Source of the DNA: Actinomycetes bacterium
GTDB taxonomy: Bacteria; Actinomycetota; Actinomycetes; Mycobacteriales; Mycobacteriaceae
Direction of reading: 5' to 3'
Length of the DNA stretch: 25,243 nt
Assembly: GCA_023404955.1 (NCBI GenBank)
Contig: JAEXZY010000147.1
Location: forward strand, 1 to 25,243
Positions 14,583-21,763 of this stretch are shown one piece after another. The first letter of the stretch is position 1; each line of letters begins with the position of its first letter. Both the position numbers and the translations under genes were made by a program. The notes beneath the pieces are model-generated. The model saw nothing but the letters and a program-made list of their open reading frames with translations, did no database searches and had not been told where the DNA came from.

Positions 14583-15685
14583 CAGTGCTGCCCCAGGTCG
14601 TGGGCCAGCACCTCGGCCGAGGGGGTCAGCCGCCTGCGGGTGTCGATGGAGATGACCTGCCAGTCCACGGATGTGTAGTCGTCGAATTTGCGGCGCGCCC
14701 GCTCACGCGCCTTCTCCGGGGCGCCGTGGTGCACACCCTGCGGAGCATGGGAGATCAGCCCCGGCGGCATCGGGATGCCGTAGAGCGAGCCGCCGTGGAA
14801 GAACGCGACTTCATCGAAGTCGACGTTGCGGTGGTACCAGGGTGTGCGCTCGGTGCCGGGGACCCCTTCGGCAGGCTTGGGCAGAAAGTTCATCACGTAG
14901 ACGCCGGTCGCCTGCATGAACAGGTGCACTGTCGGCGGCAGGTGCACGCTGTCGGAGGTCACGACGTGGTAATCGTCGATGTTGAAGGTGAAGGGGAAGT
15001 TGTCGCCCCGCCACCCCTCCACGTCGAGCGGATGGTGGTCGTAGTAGAGCGTCGTCGTGTCGTGCCCGTCGATGGGGGCGTGCACGAGCCGTACCTCATA
15101 GCTCTCCCGGCCGTCGTCGTCGCATGGCGCGGGGTCGGGGATCACCGTCTGCGCGGGGTCGAACGGGAAGTGCCGGCCGAGTGTGCCTGCCGGCGGTACG
15201 CGGAACTCGTCGGTGGCCTGGATCATCAACCACGTGCCTGGCTCGTCGGGCAGCTGCCGCCAGGTGCACGCCTTCGGCAGATAGACCCAGTCGCCCGGGC
15301 GGTAGCGCAGCGGCCCGAATTCCGTCTCCAGCGAGCCGGCGCCGTCGTGGACGAAGCAGAGGAGATCGCCGTCCACGTAGCGGACCCAGAACGGCATCTC
15401 GTCGCTGCGCCGGGACAGAAAGATCTGGGCGTCGGCGTTGGAGAACATCAGCAGCGGTGCGCCGAGGGGATCGCCGGCATCGGAGGGCTTCAGCTCGCCG
15501 GCGAGGACGTCGATGGGGCGTAGCGGCCCGTCCGACCGGTATGCCGTCGGATCGTTGCGCCGATACAGGTGGGCGAAACGGCCCGTGAAGCCCCCGCGGC
15601 CGAGCTCGTCGTCTTTGAGGCCGTTCAGATCGGCGTGCACCCTTTTCGGAACGGTGCCCTTGCTCAGATGAACGAAGGATTCCAT
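14582..15685 (-). CDS. Homogentisate 1,2-dioxygenase-like two-cupin protein
   Basis: This 367-residue protein is related to homogentisate 1,2-dioxygenase, the iron enzyme that opens the ring of homogentisate. It is shorter than the classical enzyme (about 430-445 residues). The C-terminal cupin shows likely iron ligands H285 (YHRNVDFDE), E292, and a histidine in ISHAPQGVHHG (H313 to H320). The His-to-Glu spacing is seven, not six as in the human and proteobacterial enzymes, and it resembles the HSNVD-x-DE variant branch. The start at 15685 has GAGGAG 5 nt upstream. It is the first gene of the operon. No fumarylacetoacetate hydrolase or maleylacetoacetate isomerase gene is near, so the substrate may not be homogentisate. 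Confidence 0.85.
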   Translation of the reverse strand: MESFVHLSKGTVPKRVHADLNGLKDDELGRGGFTGRFAHLYRRNDPTAYRSDGPLRPIDVLAGELKPSDAGDPLGAPLLMFSNADAQIFLSRRSDEMPFWVRYVDGDLLCFVHDGAGSLETEFGPLRYRPGDWVYLPKACTWRQLPDEPGTWLMIQATDEFRVPPAGTLGRHFPFDPAQTVIPDPAPCDDDGRESYEVRLVHAPIDGHDTTTLYYDHHPLDVEGWRGDNFPFTFNIDDYHVVTSDSVHLPPTVHLFMQATGVYVMNFLPKPAEGVPGTERTPWYHRNVDFDEVAFFHGGSLYGIPMPPGLISHAPQGVHHGAPEKARERARRKFDDYTSVDWQVISIDTRRRLTPSAEVLAHDLGQH

Positions 15686-15712
15686 GGCAACTCCTCGGTC
15701 GAAGTGAAACTG

Positions 15713-15741
15713 ACGTTACTTTTATTTCTGAAGCAGGTCAA
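15713..15741 (-). promoter_or_regulatory. Candidate promoter and operator of the eight-gene catabolic operon
   Basis: On the minus strand TTGACC (15741-15736) and TAACGT (15718-15713) are separated by exactly 17 nt. A leader of about 20 nt would follow, with the GAGGAG ribosome site (15696-15691) before the ATG at 15685. Overlapping the -10, the segment 15702-15719 is an imperfect palindrome of the form AGTnA-N8-TnACT, a possible site for the TetR protein of this operon. The operator part is weak. Confidence 0.42.
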
Positions 15742-15810
15742 CGGCTCGACGAGCGTGGGGCCTGTGCACGTCCTGGCCGCCGATCGCGTGCGCAGGGCCC
15801 ACGGTGGAAC

Positions 15811-16212
15811 TCAGTCGTTCAGATCGACGCGAATCGTGAGCAGGTTGGTGCCGAAGGTTCGGACCCCGACGTTGTTGAACCGTGGCAGCTCGCGCATGCG
15901 GGCGTGGGGGTCGTCGTCAGGCAGAAGGTGGGCCGTGCCGCGGTGCCAGCGCCCGTTCAGCCGGACGCGGACGCGCGGATCGGCGGCGATATTGCGGACG
16001 TACTGGGACTTATCGCCGAACTCGGAGACGAACCAGAACTGATCGCCGATACGACGCCCACCCACCGGAGTGTGTCTCGGCTGGCCGGACGTGCGACCCG
16101 TCGTCTCCAGCAGCGTCTGGAACGGCAGGCGCCGCATCACGGGGTTGGCGATGTTCTTCTGGAAGAACACGGTGATCGCGTCACGAACGCTGCGTGGTGC
16201 CCCACTCGACAT
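15811..16212 (-). CDS. Deazaflavin (F420)-dependent nitroreductase-family protein
   Basis: This is a 133-residue protein of the nitroreductase/quinone-reductase family (split beta-barrel; the Ddn group of F420H2-dependent reductases common in mycobacteria). Typical segments are LLETTGRTSGQPRHTPVG (35-52), a DQFWFVSEFGDKSQYVRNI stretch where the cofactor phosphate is usually bound, and DPRVRVRLNGRWHRGTAHLL. The substrate is unknown; family members reduce quinones, nitro compounds or unsaturated lactones. It ends 125 bp before the catabolic operon on the same strand but has its own probable promoter. The start at 16212 has no Shine-Dalgarno, which fits a leaderless message. Confidence 0.87.
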   Translation of the reverse strand: MSSGAPRSVRDAITVFFQKNIANPVMRRLPFQTLLETTGRTSGQPRHTPVGGRRIGDQFWFVSEFGDKSQYVRNIAADPRVRVRLNGRWHRGTAHLLPDDDPHARMRELPRFNNVGVRTFGTNLLTIRVDLND

Positions 16213-16218
16213 GTGGCG

Positions 16219-16224
16219 AGCCTA
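16219..16224 (-). promoter_or_regulatory. Candidate -10 element for a leaderless transcript
   Basis: On the minus strand TAGGCT (T-A-N-N-N-T) is followed by six bases and then the ATG at 16212, the exact spacing expected if transcription begins at the A of the start codon. No ribosome binding site is visible. Confidence 0.45.
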
Positions 16225-16332
16225 TGACGCGATGTGAGCCCGGTCACTGGGCCGATGTGTCCGGCGGCGCGCCAGAGGGGCGTTCCCGGTAGTCTCCTGT
16301 GAGGAAAACCGGCGTGTTCGCCGCGGTCGAGC

Positions 16333-16361
16333 TTGGTCGGTTCGTGGTCACATGCTTTACT
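16333..16361 (+). promoter_or_regulatory. Candidate promoter of the antigen 85 gene
   Basis: TTGGTC (16333-16338) and TTTACT (16356-16361) are spaced by 17 nt. The implied leader is about 160 nt, with GGAAAG just before the ATG at 16529. Both hexamers are partial matches. Confidence 0.3.
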
Positions 16362-16528
16362 GCAACCGCTACAACTGAACTCTTCTCGGCCCATCCCGCG
16401 CCGTCACGGCATCTTCCGGGATGGCGCCACAACGCGGTGAAGACATCGCTGTGGTGTCGGCGACCGCACGGGAAACCGCTGGACGTGACCGCTGTGAGCG
16501 GTACACCGACGATGGATGGAAAGACCGA

Positions 16529-17506
16529 ATGAGACTTCTTGACAGGATTCGTGGCCCGTGGGCGCGCCGCTTCGGCATCGCTGCATTCGCCGCGATCTTG
16601 CTGCCGGGCATCATCGGCTTCGCCGGGGGCTCGGCAACCGCCGGGGCGTTCTCGCGGCCTGGTCTGCCGGTGGAATACCTGATGGTGCCGTCGCCGTCGA
16701 TGGGCCGTGACATCAAGGTGCAGTTCCAGAGCGGCGGCCCGAACTCGCCGGCGCTCTATCTGCTCGACGGCCTGCGCGCCCAGGACGACTTCAACGGCTG
16801 GGACATCAACACCCAGGCGTTCGAGTGGTACCTCGACTCGGGCATCTCGGTGGTCATGCCGGTCGGCGGCCAGTCCAGCTTCTACTCGAACTGGTACAAG
16901 CCCGCCTGCGGTAAGGCCGGTTGCTTGACCTACAACTGGGAGACCTTCCTGACCCAAGAGCTGCCCGGCTACCTCGCTTCGGAGCGTCAGGTGAAGTCCA
17001 CCGGCAGCGCCGCTGTGGGTCTGTCCATGGCCGGCAGCGCCTCGCTGGTGCTGGCCGCGCACCACCCCGGCCAGTTCACCTACGCCGGTTCGATGTCGGG
17101 CTTCCTCAATCCGTCCGAGGGCTGGTGGCCCGGTCTGATCAACATCTCGATGGGTGACGCCGGCGGCTACAAGGCCAACGACATGTGGGGCCCCGCGGAG
17201 ACCGATCCGGCCTGGAAGTACAACGACCCGATGGTGCAGATCCCGAACCTGGTCGCCAACAACACCCGCATCTGGGTGTACTGCGGCAACGGCCAGCCCA
17301 ACGAGCTCGGCGGCGGCGACCTGCCCGCCACGTTCCTCGAGGGCCTGACGATCCGGACGAACAAGACGTTCCAGGACAACTATGTGGCCGCGGGCGGCAA
17401 CAACGGCGTGTTCAACTTCCCGAACAACGGCACGCACAACTGGGCGTACTGGGGTCGCGAGCTGCAGGCCATGAAGCCTGACCTGATCTCGCACCTCGTT
17501 GGATAG
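16529..17506 (+). CDS. Antigen 85-family mycolyltransferase
   Basis: This secreted acyltransferase moves mycolic acid between trehalose mycolates and onto arabinogalactan in the outer envelope. It has 325 residues. The N-terminus has basic residues and a hydrophobic core (about 14-33), and signal peptidase would cut after A40 in ATAGA before FSRPGLPVEY, as in the family. The catalytic triad is S166 (GLSMAGS), E271 (FLEGL) and H303 (NGTHNW). C127 and C132 (ACGKAGC) match the disulfide of Ag85A and B, absent from Ag85C, while SGFLNPSEGWWP and NDPMVQIP-x-LVANNTRIWV match Ag85C best. The A/B/C paralogue is therefore left open. I recall a paralogue lying near nuo in M. smegmatis. The ATG at 16529 has GGAAAG upstream; a longer frame back to 16421 would spoil the signal peptide. 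Confidence 0.97.
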   Translation: MRLLDRIRGPWARRFGIAAFAAILLPGIIGFAGGSATAGAFSRPGLPVEYLMVPSPSMGRDIKVQFQSGGPNSPALYLLDGLRAQDDFNGWDINTQAFEWYLDSGISVVMPVGGQSSFYSNWYKPACGKAGCLTYNWETFLTQELPGYLASERQVKSTGSAAVGLSMAGSASLVLAAHHPGQFTYAGSMSGFLNPSEGWWPGLINISMGDAGGYKANDMWGPAETDPAWKYNDPMVQIPNLVANNTRIWVYCGNGQPNELGGGDLPATFLEGLTIRTNKTFQDNYVAAGGNNGVFNFPNNGTHNWAYWGRELQAMKPDLISHLVG

Positions 17507-17527
17507 TCACCGACAGCAGCAAGCGAT

Positions 17528-17567
17528 GAAGCCCCCGGCCGACAGCGGCCGGGGGCTTCCTCGTTTT
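17528..17567 (+). terminator. Strong intrinsic terminator after the mycolyltransferase gene
   Basis: A perfect 14-bp stem (17528-17541 with 17546-17559; GAAGCCCCCGGCCG and its complement) closes a 4-nt ACAG loop, and a T-run lies at 17564-17567. It starts 21 nt after the stop codon and insulates the next gene. Confidence 0.93.
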
Positions 17568-17581
17568 CAGCGAGCGCTGGT

Positions 17582-17587
17582 TATCGT
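17582..17587 (+). promoter_or_regulatory. Candidate -10 element for a leaderless transcript
   Basis: TATCGT (T-A-N-N-N-T) ends six bases before the ATG at 17594, directly after the terminator of the previous gene. There is no ribosome site, so transcription from the start codon itself is likely. No clear -35 is seen. Confidence 0.45.
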
Positions 17588-17593
17588 GGCGGA

Positions 17594-18592
17594 ATGACCG
17601 AGATCAACGCGTTGGTGGCCCACGAGGACGGCGACGGCGGTGTGACACTGCGCCACGAGGTGGTGGACGAGACCTTCCTGCCCGACGGCGACGTCGAGAT
17701 CCACGTCGAGTACTCCAGCGTCAACTACAAGGACGCACTCGCCGTCACGCCCAAAGGTGGCGTTGCACGGGCCTATCCGTTGATCCCCGGCATCGACGTC
17801 GCCGGGACGGTGACCGCCAGCACGTCGCCGGACTTCGCGGTGGGTGACGCCGTGTTCGCCCATGGCCAGGACATCGGTACCGGTCGGCACGGCGGCTACG
17901 CCCAGGTCGCCCGGTACCCCGCCGACTACCTGGTCAAGCTCACATCGTTGAGCACCGGCGATGCCGCCGCCATCGGCACGGCCGGCTTCACGGCGGCCCT
18001 GAGCGTCGACGCGCTCCGGGCGCACGGGGTGCAGCCGGGCGACGGACCGGTCCTGGTCACCGGTGCGACCGGGGGAGTGGGCAGCGTCAGCGTCGACCTG
18101 CTGGCCGGCCTGGGCTACGAGGTGGTGGCCTCGACGGGCAAGGCGCAGGCGCGCGACCTGCTGCGCGATCTCGGTGCCGCAGAGGTGATCGACCGGGTGC
18201 CCGGGCCCGACGAGAAGGTCCGGGCGCTGGGCAAGGCGCACTGGGCTGCCGTCGTGGATTGCGTCGGCGGTACCGCGTTGGCGTACGCGCTGAGCACTCT
18301 GAAATACGGTGGGATTGCGGCGATTTCCGGTTTGGCCGGGTCTGCGGACCTGCCTGCCACCGTGATGCCGTTCATCCTGCGTGGCGTGACGCTGGCCGGC
18401 ATCGACTCGGTGCTGCTCCCGATCGCCCGGCGCAGAGAAATGTGGGGTCAGATCGAATCCGGTCTGGCTCCGCGGCATCTGGCCCGGGTGACCACCGATG
18501 TCCCGGTGCGCCGCGTCGATGAGGTGCTGAAGACCATCATCGGTGGTGGCCTCACCGGTCGAACGCGAGTGGTCGTGCACGACGGGTTCTGA
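17594..18592 (+). CDS. MDR-family NADPH reductase of the YhdH/AcuI (acryloyl-CoA reductase/quinone oxidoreductase) type
   Basis: This 332-residue medium-chain dehydrogenase/reductase lacks the catalytic and structural zinc ligands. It has the YhdH-family segments SSVNYKDALA (41-50) and YPLIPGIDVAGTV (61-73), and the NADPH-binding GATGGVGS (157-164) in a Rossmann domain. Family members reduce acryloyl-CoA to propionyl-CoA or act on quinones; which holds here cannot be read. It is flanked by a terminator upstream and a gap of 82 bp downstream, so it is probably a single-gene unit. I considered FadB4 because that gene is near nuo in M. tuberculosis, but I could not confirm the match. Confidence 0.9.
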   Translation: MTEINALVAHEDGDGGVTLRHEVVDETFLPDGDVEIHVEYSSVNYKDALAVTPKGGVARAYPLIPGIDVAGTVTASTSPDFAVGDAVFAHGQDIGTGRHGGYAQVARYPADYLVKLTSLSTGDAAAIGTAGFTAALSVDALRAHGVQPGDGPVLVTGATGGVGSVSVDLLAGLGYEVVASTGKAQARDLLRDLGAAEVIDRVPGPDEKVRALGKAHWAAVVDCVGGTALAYALSTLKYGGIAAISGLAGSADLPATVMPFILRGVTLAGIDSVLLPIARRREMWGQIESGLAPRHLARVTTDVPVRRVDEVLKTIIGGGLTGRTRVVVHDGF

Positions 18593-18605
18593 TTCGACTC
18601 GATTT

Positions 18606-18620
18606 GGGCCGTTGCGGCCC
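18606..18620. terminator. Short GC hairpin, weak terminator candidate
   Basis: GGGCCG-TTG-CGGCCC forms a perfect 6-bp stem 13 nt after the stop of the reductase gene. It has no T-run. It could end transcription in the mycobacterial style or be chance in GC-rich DNA. Confidence 0.28.
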
Positions 18621-18674
18621 ACTCCTCGGCGCGCCGCGGCATCATCGTGAGACGGGCCGCGGGGAAGACGGGAC

Positions 18675-21600
18675 ATGACGCGACCAGACGTCGGGACCAG
18701 TGCCACATGCGGGTCGTGCGGTAACGACCTGCGGACCCGCGCGCGGTTCTGTGACGTCTGTGGAGCGCCGGTGATCTCCGCTCCGGTGGTGGGGGAGCAC
18801 AAGCAGGTCACGGTGCTGTTCGCTGATGTGGTCGGGTCGATGAAGTTGGCCGCCGCGCTGGATCCCGAGCGGTTGAGCGAGATCATGAACGAGTTGTTCA
18901 ACCGCTGTGCAGCGGTGGTGCAGCGCTACCAGGGCACCACGGACAAGTTCACCGGCGACGGGCTGATGGCGTTGTTCGGTGCGCCCATGGCGTTGGAGGA
19001 CCATGCGCTGCGGGCATGCATCGCCGGACTCGAGATCCAATCCGTCGCCCTCCAACTGGGCGCGGAGGTCGAGCGCCGCGACGGCGTCGGGCTGCAACTG
19101 CGGGTCGGAGTGAACTCCGGAGCCGTGGTGGTCGGCGAAATCGGCAGCGGGCCCGGGCGCTACACCGCGATCGGCCATGCGGTCGGGATGGCGCAGCGAA
19201 TGGAGGCGGCAGCTCCGCCGCGAGGCGTCTTGTGCTCCTCCAGCACCGCGGCGTTGGTGGAGCGCGCCACGGATCTGGGTCCTGCCATGGACGTGTACGT
19301 CAAAGGCAGCCAAGACCCGGTCACCGCTCGGACCTTGATCGCGGTGAGACCCCGACGCAGAATCCTGGGGCGCAACGAGGCGCGTCTGCTCGGTCGGGAT
19401 GCCGAGCTGCACAGACTGTGCGCATCGATCCGTGCAGGACGGCCCCAGCTCGTCACCGTGATGGGATCGCCCGGTGTGGGGAAGAGTCGTCTGATCGAAG
19501 AGTTCTGCAGGTGCGCAACAGAAGCAGGCAGGACAGTCGTCGTTTCCGGCTGCGACGCACATTCGGCGCCGATCGCGTTCCGCGCGTTGTCGCGATTGCT
19601 GCGTGCCATGTTCGACGTCGAAGGCCGCAGTGACGAGGAGGCTCGGCGGCGGGTCGAGACCGCGATGCCGATGCACGTGACCGACGCCCACATACTGTTC
19701 GAGGCGATGGGCATCGACGACCCATCATGGCCGGCGCTGAACGTGGGCGCCGACGGTCGACGTCACCGCCTCGCCGAGACGATGAGGCGGTTCGTCCGGT
19801 GCCGCGCGGATCCGGTGGTGATCGTCGTCGACGATGTTCATTGGCTCGACGCGGCCAGTGAGTCGGTGCTCGCGGACTTCGCCGCGGATATGGGCACCAC
19901 GTCGACGGTGATGGTGGTGACGCACCGACAGGACTATCGCGGCTCACTGCTCGACCTCGCTGACACCATTGTGGCCTTGGCGCCGTTGAGCCTCTCTGCC
20001 ACAGCCGATCTCGCGCGGTGTCTACTCGGACACGGCGGGGAGATGCGCGTCCTCGCATCGCGAGTGGCGGACGCTGCAGAGGGCAACCCGTACTTCGTCG
20101 AGGAGATCGTGCGCGACCTCGCCGGCCGGGGCCTTCTGGTGGGTGGCCGTGGCCACTATCGGTTGGTGGGCGATCCGGGCGACATCGGCGTGCCCGCGAC
20201 CGTGCAGGCAGTGCTCGCCGCCCGCATCGACCGGCTGGCACCCGCCACCAAGACGGTGCTGAACGCTGCAGCGGTCATCGGAACCCGTTTCGACACCGAC
20301 ACTCTCGCGGTGCTGGCCCCCGGTCGCCTGTCGGCACCGATGGCCGAACTGGTCGCCGCCGAATTGGTCGATCAGATCGAATTCACGCCGAGGCGGCGAT
20401 ACCGCTTCCGGCATTCCCTGATCCGCGCAGTGGCCTACGAGTCTCAGATGGGCGTCTCGCGGGCACAGGCGCATCATCGGCTCGCGCGGGCCATCCAAGC
20501 ACGCGGTGACAACGATGAGAACGCGGCCAAGATCGCGACGCATCTCGAGGCTGCCGGCGACTTGGTGGCTGCCTGCCACTGGCATCTCCGAGCCGCGGAA
20601 TGGCTACGGATGCGCGATATGTCGGCGGCTCGGCAACAATGGGCAAGCGCGGCACGAGTGGCAGATCAACTGCCCGACGATTGTGGCGAGGGGATCTCGC
20701 TGCGCATCGCGCCGCGCGCGATGTTGGTGTCGACCGAGTTGTTCGTCGGCGCAGACCCCGACAACGACGATCGATTCCGTGAGTTGCGGGAACTCAGCGA
20801 GCACTGCGATGACCGCACGCCGCTGGCGCTGGCGATGGCGGGACGCATCATGGCTTTCATCGTCAACAGCAGTCGCGTCGGAGATGCCATGCCGCTGGCC
20901 GCCGAGTTGACGATCCTCGTCGACGCCCTGCGGGTCGCCCCCGCCGAAGATCTGGAGATCATCTACACCGCACTGGCATTCGCGCGGTGGGCCAATTGCG
21001 AATTCGTGGCCACCATCGCGGTGATCGATCGCAGCCTCGCGCTGGAAGTGGAGCCGCCGTCTGTCGACCGGGCGGTCGCCTTCGCGGTCAAGGGGCTGTC
21101 ACAGATCTGCCTCGGCGATCACGAGAAGGGTGTGGCCCACTTGCGGTCAGCCACCGAACTGGCGCGCGCGATGCCCCCGGTCATCTTCTCGGCCATCCTC
21201 CTGTACTGGGGCATCCTGGCCGGAATGGGTCTCCATGTCGCACACGACCTGATCGCCGAGGCAGAGCGGGCGCTTGCGCGGGCAGAGTCGTTCGGGGATC
21301 GATTCGGGATCATCGCGGCACAGTGGACGTTGGGTACCTTGCTGATGCAAGCCGACGACAGCCGCTCCGCAGAGGCTGTCGACCTGCTGACCAGTGCCGA
21401 AGCGGGAATCGCGGCGCACCGGCTGCAGCATTTCGCGTTGGCCATCACCCGGTCTCAACTGGCGTTGCACGAGGCGCGGACAGGTCGACGCGACGAGGCG
21501 ATCGACAGCCTTCGGGCGTTGGTGCGACTGCATGTCCACGACGCACCTCTGGTGCACTTCGGATGCCCAGCCGCGTCGCTGTGTGAATTGCTGCTCGACC

Positions 21601-21761
21601 GGTGCGGACCCGATGACCTGCACGAGGTCGATGAGGTGATCGCGCTCTGGCGACGCCACAGTCCCCGGACCGCGGCCATGGACCGGTGGACTCACCCCAT
21701 CCTCGCGCGTAGGGCGCTGCTGCCTGGTGCGAGCCGGGGCGAACGGGCCGGGCGGGGCTGA
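18675..21761 (+). CDS. Zinc-ribbon / class III cyclase-like / AAA-type ATPase multidomain signalling protein
   Basis: This is a 1028-residue cytoplasmic protein. A zinc ribbon (C12, C15, C26, C29) leads into a class III nucleotide cyclase homology domain (about 42-225), then a STAND/AAA-like ATPase with Walker A GSPGVGKS (264-271) and Walker B VVIVVDDVHWLD (381-392), and an alpha-helical TPR-like region to the end. In the cyclase domain both metal Asp (D51, D95), the adenine-selecting Lys (K91) and the transition-state Arg (R175) are present. The substrate Asp position is Thr (T164), and the ribose-orienting Asn is Gly (G171), so activity is doubtful. No C-terminal LuxR helix-turn-helix is seen, unlike many mycobacterial relatives. 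The start at 18675 has GGGGAAG upstream. It is coupled to the glycosyltransferase gene by a 2-nt gap. Confidence 0.92.
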   Translation: MTRPDVGTSATCGSCGNDLRTRARFCDVCGAPVISAPVVGEHKQVTVLFADVVGSMKLAAALDPERLSEIMNELFNRCAAVVQRYQGTTDKFTGDGLMALFGAPMALEDHALRACIAGLEIQSVALQLGAEVERRDGVGLQLRVGVNSGAVVVGEIGSGPGRYTAIGHAVGMAQRMEAAAPPRGVLCSSSTAALVERATDLGPAMDVYVKGSQDPVTARTLIAVRPRRRILGRNEARLLGRDAELHRLCASIRAGRPQLVTVMGSPGVGKSRLIEEFCRCATEAGRTVVVSGCDAHSAPIAFRALSRLLRAMFDVEGRSDEEARRRVETAMPMHVTDAHILFEAMGIDDPSWPALNVGADGRRHRLAETMRRFVRCRADPVVIVVDDVHWLDAASESVLADFAADMGTTSTVMVVTHRQDYRGSLLDLADTIVALAPLSLSATADLARCLLGHGGEMRVLASRVADAAEGNPYFVEEIVRDLAGRGLLVGGRGHYRLVGDPGDIGVPATVQAVLAARIDRLAPATKTVLNAAAVIGTRFDTDTLAVLAPGRLSAPMAELVAAELVDQIEFTPRRRYRFRHSLIRAVAYESQMGVSRAQAHHRLARAIQARGDNDENAAKIATHLEAAGDLVAACHWHLRAAEWLRMRDMSAARQQWASAARVADQLPDDCGEGISLRIAPRAMLVSTELFVGADPDNDDRFRELRELSEHCDDRTPLALAMAGRIMAFIVNSSRVGDAMPLAAELTILVDALRVAPAEDLEIIYTALAFARWANCEFVATIAVIDRSLALEVEPPSVDRAVAFAVKGLSQICLGDHEKGVAHLRSATELARAMPPVIFSAILLYWGILAGMGLHVAHDLIAEAERALARAESFGDRFGIIAAQWTLGTLLMQADDSRSAEAVDLLTSAEAGIAAHRLQHFALAITRSQLALHEARTGRRDEAIDSLRALVRLHVHDAPLVHFGCPAASLCELLLDRCGPDDLHEVDEVIALWRRHSPRTAAMDRWTHPILARRALLPGASRGERAGRG

Positions 21762-21763
21762 CG

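Larger units (their letters stand above)
16213..16528. other. 316-bp divergent intergenic region before the antigen 85 gene
   Basis: It separates the minus-strand reductase gene from the plus-strand mycolyltransferase gene. I see no gene in it; frames running through it have no family features. It holds the leaderless -10 next to 16212 and a candidate promoter at 16333-16361. No repeat or strong hairpin was recognised. Confidence 0.7.

Noticed and set aside
16244..17494. 416-codon minus-strand open frame
   Set aside because: It is antisense to the antigen 85 gene, which has a signal peptide and catalytic triad; the antisense peptide shows no domain.
17594..18592. Assignment as FadB4
   Set aside because: FadB4 is near nuo in M. 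tuberculosis, but the residues seen fit the YhdH/AcuI branch and I could not confirm identity with FadB4 from memory.
18642..19691. 349-codon minus-strand open frame
   Set aside because: It is antisense to the cyclase domain of the large signalling protein and has no recognisable features.
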